DNA of 64,000 bases, taken from Ananas comosus (Eukaryota > Streptophyta > Magnoliopsida > Poales > Bromeliaceae). The notes below the pieces were generated by a model, which ran no database searches, was not told where the DNA came from, and saw only the letters and a program-made list of their open reading frames with translations. Position numbers and translations under genes: made by a program. Shown in pieces: positions 59,378 to 64,000 of this stretch (positions are counted from its first letter, which is position 1; each line of letters opens with the position of its first letter). The stretch lies in NCBI RefSeq assembly GCF_001540865.1, contig NC_033640.1, positions 2,920,273-2,984,272 of the forward strand, in the 5' to 3' direction.

Positions 59378-62368
59378 CCGGCTACTATACTATCGATAGT
59401 ACCAAGCACTTGGTACTATTGAGTTTTCTACCGTTAGATCTACCATCAGATCATTTCCACCCGTTAGATTATACTATTAAGCTAACCACCCGCTCAACCC
59501 TAGGGGACCATGTCACGCCCCGGATTACTCGTTTCTCCAGGCACACTAACATACCCGTCGTATACATAGAAATTTTTTCTGTATACGAAGCGATAGTTGT
59601 ACCTGTACCTGTAATCATACAATACTACAACCAGTAGTATAGAGCTGTTAAAAAGAAATACATATAACAAAATCGGTTCAACATACATACATAGTATCTG
59701 GATACAAAAGCACTCGCTCCAGCGAGAATCTGACATTAGTATGTACAAGAATCAAAACTAACACTACGTGTAACAGGTATATCTCTAGATCAGCAGCAAC
59801 ACTGGAAGGAATCTAACTCGCAACTCCCTTTCCACGATCTGTATCCGCAATAGCAACAGCCGAAGAAGAAGGCTCTGCAAAAAGGGTCCACCAACTTGGT
59901 GTGAGAACTACTGCAAAAAGTAGTCCTCAGTGGGTATCGCTACGACCTCAACGGCTTACCCACTAAGTCTACAGAAGTATGCTCAAAGATAGTAAAGAAA
60001 GCTGAAACAATTCTACAGCTATATGCCACTATACTATCGAGATCCAACACTATCTGTAGAAAAATGCAAGTCCTGACCCAATCTCACTAGGGACTGTGAA
60101 CACACCTGTCCCGCCTGTCGAAGCGAACCCGTATACTACCCCATAAGTAGCCGGTGGAGAAAACTCTCTAGGGACTGTGAATACACACGTCCCGCATAAT
60201 TAGGTTACACTATAGCTCAAGAGTAACCGGTGGAGATAACTCTCTAGAGACTGTGAATATACCCGTCTTGCCTAACTAGGTTACACCGTAGCTCAAGAGT
60301 AACCGATGGAGAAAACTCTCTAGAGACTGTGAATACACCCGTCTCGCCTAGCTAGACTACACCGTATCTGAAGAGTAGTCGGTCCAAATAAAAACGGTCC
60401 GACAGGACGGCTGTGACTCCACTCACGTCACAACCTCACTGAAGGTAGAGAAAAGCATGACTAACTGCCTCACCCGGGCTGCCCAAACGGACACACCCTG
60501 CCTGTATCCAACTACGCCGTACATCACCACAAGGGTGGCCGGCTCAAGAACTATCCAAACAGAAACTGCGACCTCATCGCACTGAAACCTCATTCGGGAA
60601 TGGCATTCGTGGGCGTGACCCAACCGAGTTTACAAGTGTCTCTGCCAAGTTCATTCAAGCTCTCACAGGCTGTAATCACTATCAAAGGGTCAAACTGGTC
60701 TAACAATCACAATTTACGTGCCCTCGGCACAATCTGATGTAAAAACAGCAATCTAGGTCCACCGTCAACAGTAACGGTACCCAACAGTCCGGAACAGCCT
60801 ATACACTGCTGAAAAAATAAGCTCGACATCCCAGCACGAGCGTAAATGTATTCTACACTATTTTGAGTATCCACCGTCCATAAAATGCGGCGATATAAAC
60901 AAACTACGGCTCCTAGAGCTAAATCTGGTAGTTTCAAAAAATGACGGTGTAGAATCAATAGTTTTCTTCTAAGTCAATTCCAAGTCCAACATATATAATT
61001 TAGCTAATATTCTAAGCTCCAATTCAGATTTAGGAACAAAGTAAATCAACGAATCGAGCTACTAAACATGCTATACAAAGCAGAAAATATATACTGTTAC
61101 ATATAGTCTTATAAGAAAATCCGTAGAATTCAGTAAGCATATCATTAACCCACCACTAGCGCTTAATCCACGACGACGAGAAGTCGCTGGAAAGCCCTGC
61201 CAAGCTCAGCCACGAACCAGTAACAATCTTCTCTAAGGGTCTAACATAAGAACACCAAAAATTGCATCAATACTCTCAAAATTCAGCACTTAAGCTTAAA
61301 TCATCCAATTCCAATGTCAAACTCACATTCCAATCCATAATTCAGGTGAAAAAAAGTCCCAACAGCAGTGGAGTATGATGGAGCAACCTCCTCTGGTCCG
61401 AAATTCAGCTTCCTCCAGAGTTGGATCCAAGAAAACCAATAAAATCCCAATTGACCATGCTAAGAAAAACACTAAATTGACCATGCTAACCTCAAACAAA
61501 TGCTGTCAAAATAGGCTCCACGAAATCTCCAAGAAGTTAGCTAACCACCAAACCAAGTTTCGCAGCAATCCGATCTTCCTGCGTCGCACACAAGCCAAAA
61601 CACCGAAGATCGCTGCTGGAATTCTGCTGGAACTGAAATCCTCAAGGTGGAATTGTGTAATTTGGAGAATTTAGGAGGCTAAAATGCAAATTCGAGGCTT
61701 CTCTATGAAGAAAAGTGAAAAAGCTTCTCAGGGGATCGAACACAAGGTTTAATAAAAAGGTGAAAGGGTGAAATAACCCACAAGAACAAGAAATGCTAAC
61801 CTGTTGTCCTGCAGGAACGAGTACTTTCGGGCGCCCGAAACCATGTTCTGGGCGTCCGAATCCTCCAGACCATACAACACTCCCTCTTCGGTTCTTCTGC
61901 CTGCGGTCTGCTGCACCCGAAACCTGGTCCGACGGAACTCACCTACCACCATACACTACAGTTGATTTTCCTAAAGAGACCATTCGGACCCACTTCTAGG
62001 CGCCCGGAACACAGGGTCCGAATTGGCTTCCAGTTCCAATAAAATTCAGCATTCAAGATCTGAGCGACCCAAACCAACTTCTGGGTGCCCGAAACTGGCA
62101 AAACTTCAGTTTTGCTTATTTGAGTGCGCCAAGTCCATTTCTGCATCTATTTCGTACAAAAATGACTCCGACTCAGTCCGATACCTCCAGATGTGTCGAC
62201 CAATCACTAATACTATAGCCAATCCAAATACCATACCCTCCCGGGACACTACAGACCACTATCAATTTATCCGGGGACCAGTATCATCCTAACCGCACAT
62301 CTTTTTATCCAACGACCGAAAACTCAATAGTATCAAGGGCTTGGTATTATTGATAGTATAGTAGCATA
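59378..62368. mobile_element. Fold-back MITE split by a solo LTR
   Basis: The left part (59378-59510) begins CCGGCTACTATACTATCGAT. The right part (62259-62368) ends in the complement ATTGATAGTATAGTAGC. The two together give one short element of the same type as 46356-46781. The family B solo LTR lies between them with its own target duplication. Confidence 0.82.
59511..62253 (-). repeat. Family B solo LTR
   Basis: 2743 bases from TGTCACGCCCCGG to GGGACACTACA, flanked by the perfect duplication GACCA (59506-59510 and 62254-62258). It is the most complete family B LTR here. Its palindrome cluster (61825-62100) uses GGGCGCCCGAA rather than TACCGGTA. Open frames inside, such as 61375-61674, are not genes. 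Confidence 0.92.
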
Positions 62369-62372
62369 ATTC

Positions 62373-62373
<1 letters not shown>

Positions 62374-62406
<33 letters not shown>
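62374..62406. repeat. (TA)n microsatellite
   Basis: Perfect TA repeat after the split fold-back element. Confidence 0.95.
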
Positions 62407-62408
<2 letters not shown>

Positions 62409-62994
62409 CACGTATATTCAAATTTGGGTCTGTCGACAGACCCATTTTTCAGCGGAAAAATTACCGCCCATTTTCCTCTTTCCATACGAAAAATTTTAAA
62501 CATAAGAATAAAAATAGAAATAAAAACAGTAATGAATACGTAAGTTCTCTATAACAGATTAGAGATATGAAAATCCTAAAATATAAATTTTTCTATTTAA
62601 TTTTCAAAAGTAAGTTTTCTATAAGTGTGAAAATCCTATAAAAGATATTTTCCTATTTTATTTTAAAATATCTATTTTAGATATTATCTATTTAATTTCA
62701 AATATATTTTCTTTTTAAGATAACGGATTTTATTTTTCTATTTAATTTCAAAATTTATTTCCTAACAGATTTTATTTTTCTATTTAATTTCAAAAGTAAT
62801 TTTTGCATTAGAGATTATGTTAATTATTTATCATTTAAAGCATATCTTTCTTAATAACGTGATTTATTATTGTAAATTTTTTAGATACATATTTGGCAAT
62901 CATATAAAATATGCCTAAAATTAAAAAATAATTTAAAAAATTATAACTTTTTCTAATAATTATTACGTGCATTTGCACGTACATATTTTACTAG
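62407..62994 (+). mobile_element. Probable Helitron 3' end
   Basis: The sequence TACGTGCATTTGCACGTA can form a short hairpin. It is followed about ten bases later by CTAG (62991-62994) and then T, the layout of a Helitron terminus. The 5' TC end was not located, so the start given is only the end of the preceding microsatellite. The interior is AT-rich and has no gene. Confidence 0.5.
62426..62443. repeat. 18-bp perfect palindrome
   Basis: GGGTCTGTCGACAGACCC, with no spacer. Confidence 0.9.
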
Positions 62995-62998
62995 TATA

Positions 62999-63043
<45 letters not shown>

Positions 63044-63129
63044 AATATATATTCATATAGTATTTTATTTTATATAGAAATATTATAATAATAATACATA
63101 TAGTATATTAATTATTATATATTTATTAT

Positions 63130-63316
63130 ATAGCCGAATTTTTGATCCCGAATTTTTAATTGGTGAACGTATAATACCCGTATAAATTACGTATCCGAAT
63201 AATTGCCGAATCCGTTTTTTAGCCATATTTTTCAACGAATTTAAAAATTAAAAGACGAATTTTATCCGAATTATATCCGTACCAAATTTTTGTCGAATCC
63301 GAATTAACTAACTATG
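63130..63316. mobile_element. Right half of an hAT-type element
   Basis: Matches 8214-8397 closely, including the terminal CGAATTAACTAACTATG. The left half is replaced by TA-rich sequence, so the copy is truncated or the left part has diverged beyond recognition. Confidence 0.8.
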
Positions 63317-64000
63317 CCTCCAGCCACCAAGGTGGTTTAGCTGCGATCGATCTCATCCGTTCATCTGCTCGCTCCCGACGTGCTGAATTAATTAATTGAT
63401 ATTTGAAGGGCAAATAAGAAAAGTATTTGCTATATGAATGGTATATAAGAAAAGTTAGTTACGGTATAATGGTATATTGGAATGGGCAATATTGTAATTT
63501 TTCAGAAATAACGGCAACTGTTAACATCTCACTAACGGAATTTAACTCCAGAGATATATTAGAAAAAACTTGAAACATAAGAAGGGTATTTTAAATATTA
63601 GCCTTCTAAGAGGGGTAAATAAGAAAATCGGAAACTTTTCAGAAGTATATAGGCAATTGCCCCTAAATCTTATGATCTTCACAACTTCAAGTATAAATTA
63701 CACAATTTTGTCCTCAAATTATGAGAAAGTAACACTTTAGTCGTCCAACTTAAATTAGTTGCAATTTCAAGCTCAAACTTTTTAGATTATTGCAGTCGAG
63801 TCGAGTCTCACAATCTAATTTAGATAAAGGAATGAAGATTTAACGTTGATATAATAGTGATGCAGTAATTTTAGTCATTCTCATATCATCAACTACAAAT
63901 CATAGTTATATCATTGTTATATCAGCAACACATTACCATTCAATCAATTAAGTTGGATTTTAAAACTCGAATATAATAAACCGCAAAGTTCGAGAAAAAA
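63317..64000. other. AT-rich intergenic, dispersed repeat pieces
   Basis: The end GGCAATTGCCCCTAAATCTT near 63650-63670 resembles, inverted, the sequence at 55771. A stretch near 63700-63800 resembles 26771-26900. No gene recognised. Confidence 0.45.

Noticed and set aside
61375..61674. 99-codon frame in the 59511-62253 region
   Set aside because: Lies wholly within a solo LTR and shows no protein family features.

Overview
The window is nuclear DNA of a flowering plant. Its genes have introns, one of them the 9-base mini-exon typical of plant acid invertases, and most of the rest is LTR retrotransposons of plant Copia and Ty3-Gypsy type, MITEs, a CACTA element, an hAT element and Helitrons. 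A monocot fits the element types and GC-rich first exons; the species cannot be proved by reading alone. There is no bacterial, organelle or rRNA signal.

Two host genes look real. A cell-wall (insoluble) beta-fructofuranosidase lies on the minus strand at 28076-32904. Six exons can be followed through matching splice sites, giving an open frame of about 569 codons. It would split sucrose in the cell wall. A single-exon RING-H2 E3 ubiquitin ligase lies on the plus strand at 44776-45774; its start codon falls on an unresolved base (N).

From 5865 to 26345 there is a tower of nested insertions. An old minus-strand Copia element is broken by an hAT element (7767-8397, target duplication GATTAGAT), a CACTA element (8548-13758, GTC), a younger plus-strand Copia (14092-23838, TATAT) and a Helitron (24467-25932, between A and T). 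The younger Copia carries a Gypsy solo LTR (14587-17051, GTATC) exactly in its primer-binding site. The CACTA element has picked up exons of two unrelated host genes: a SWAP/SURP-type splicing factor and an LRR receptor kinase.

From 33970 to 63316 the DNA is again nested repeats: a Gypsy element with 2.4-kb LTRs (36366-44600), a second Gypsy family (46999-55440) with an LTR-internal-LTR-internal layout, two solo LTRs (56276-58484 and 59511-62253), and a dispersed family of fold-back MITEs that sit in or beside TA or CT microsatellites. Retroelement reading frames are broken throughout by stops and frameshifts. Five single N characters fall inside repeats or at their edges. At least one (48536) must hide about 2 kb, so they look like scaffold joins.

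The most unusual features are the two-gene CACTA capture, the microsatellite-associated fold-back family, changeable palindrome clusters in the LTR promoter regions, and a long fold-back MITE 13 bases inside an invertase intron. Each of these element classes is known; no wholly new system was identified.
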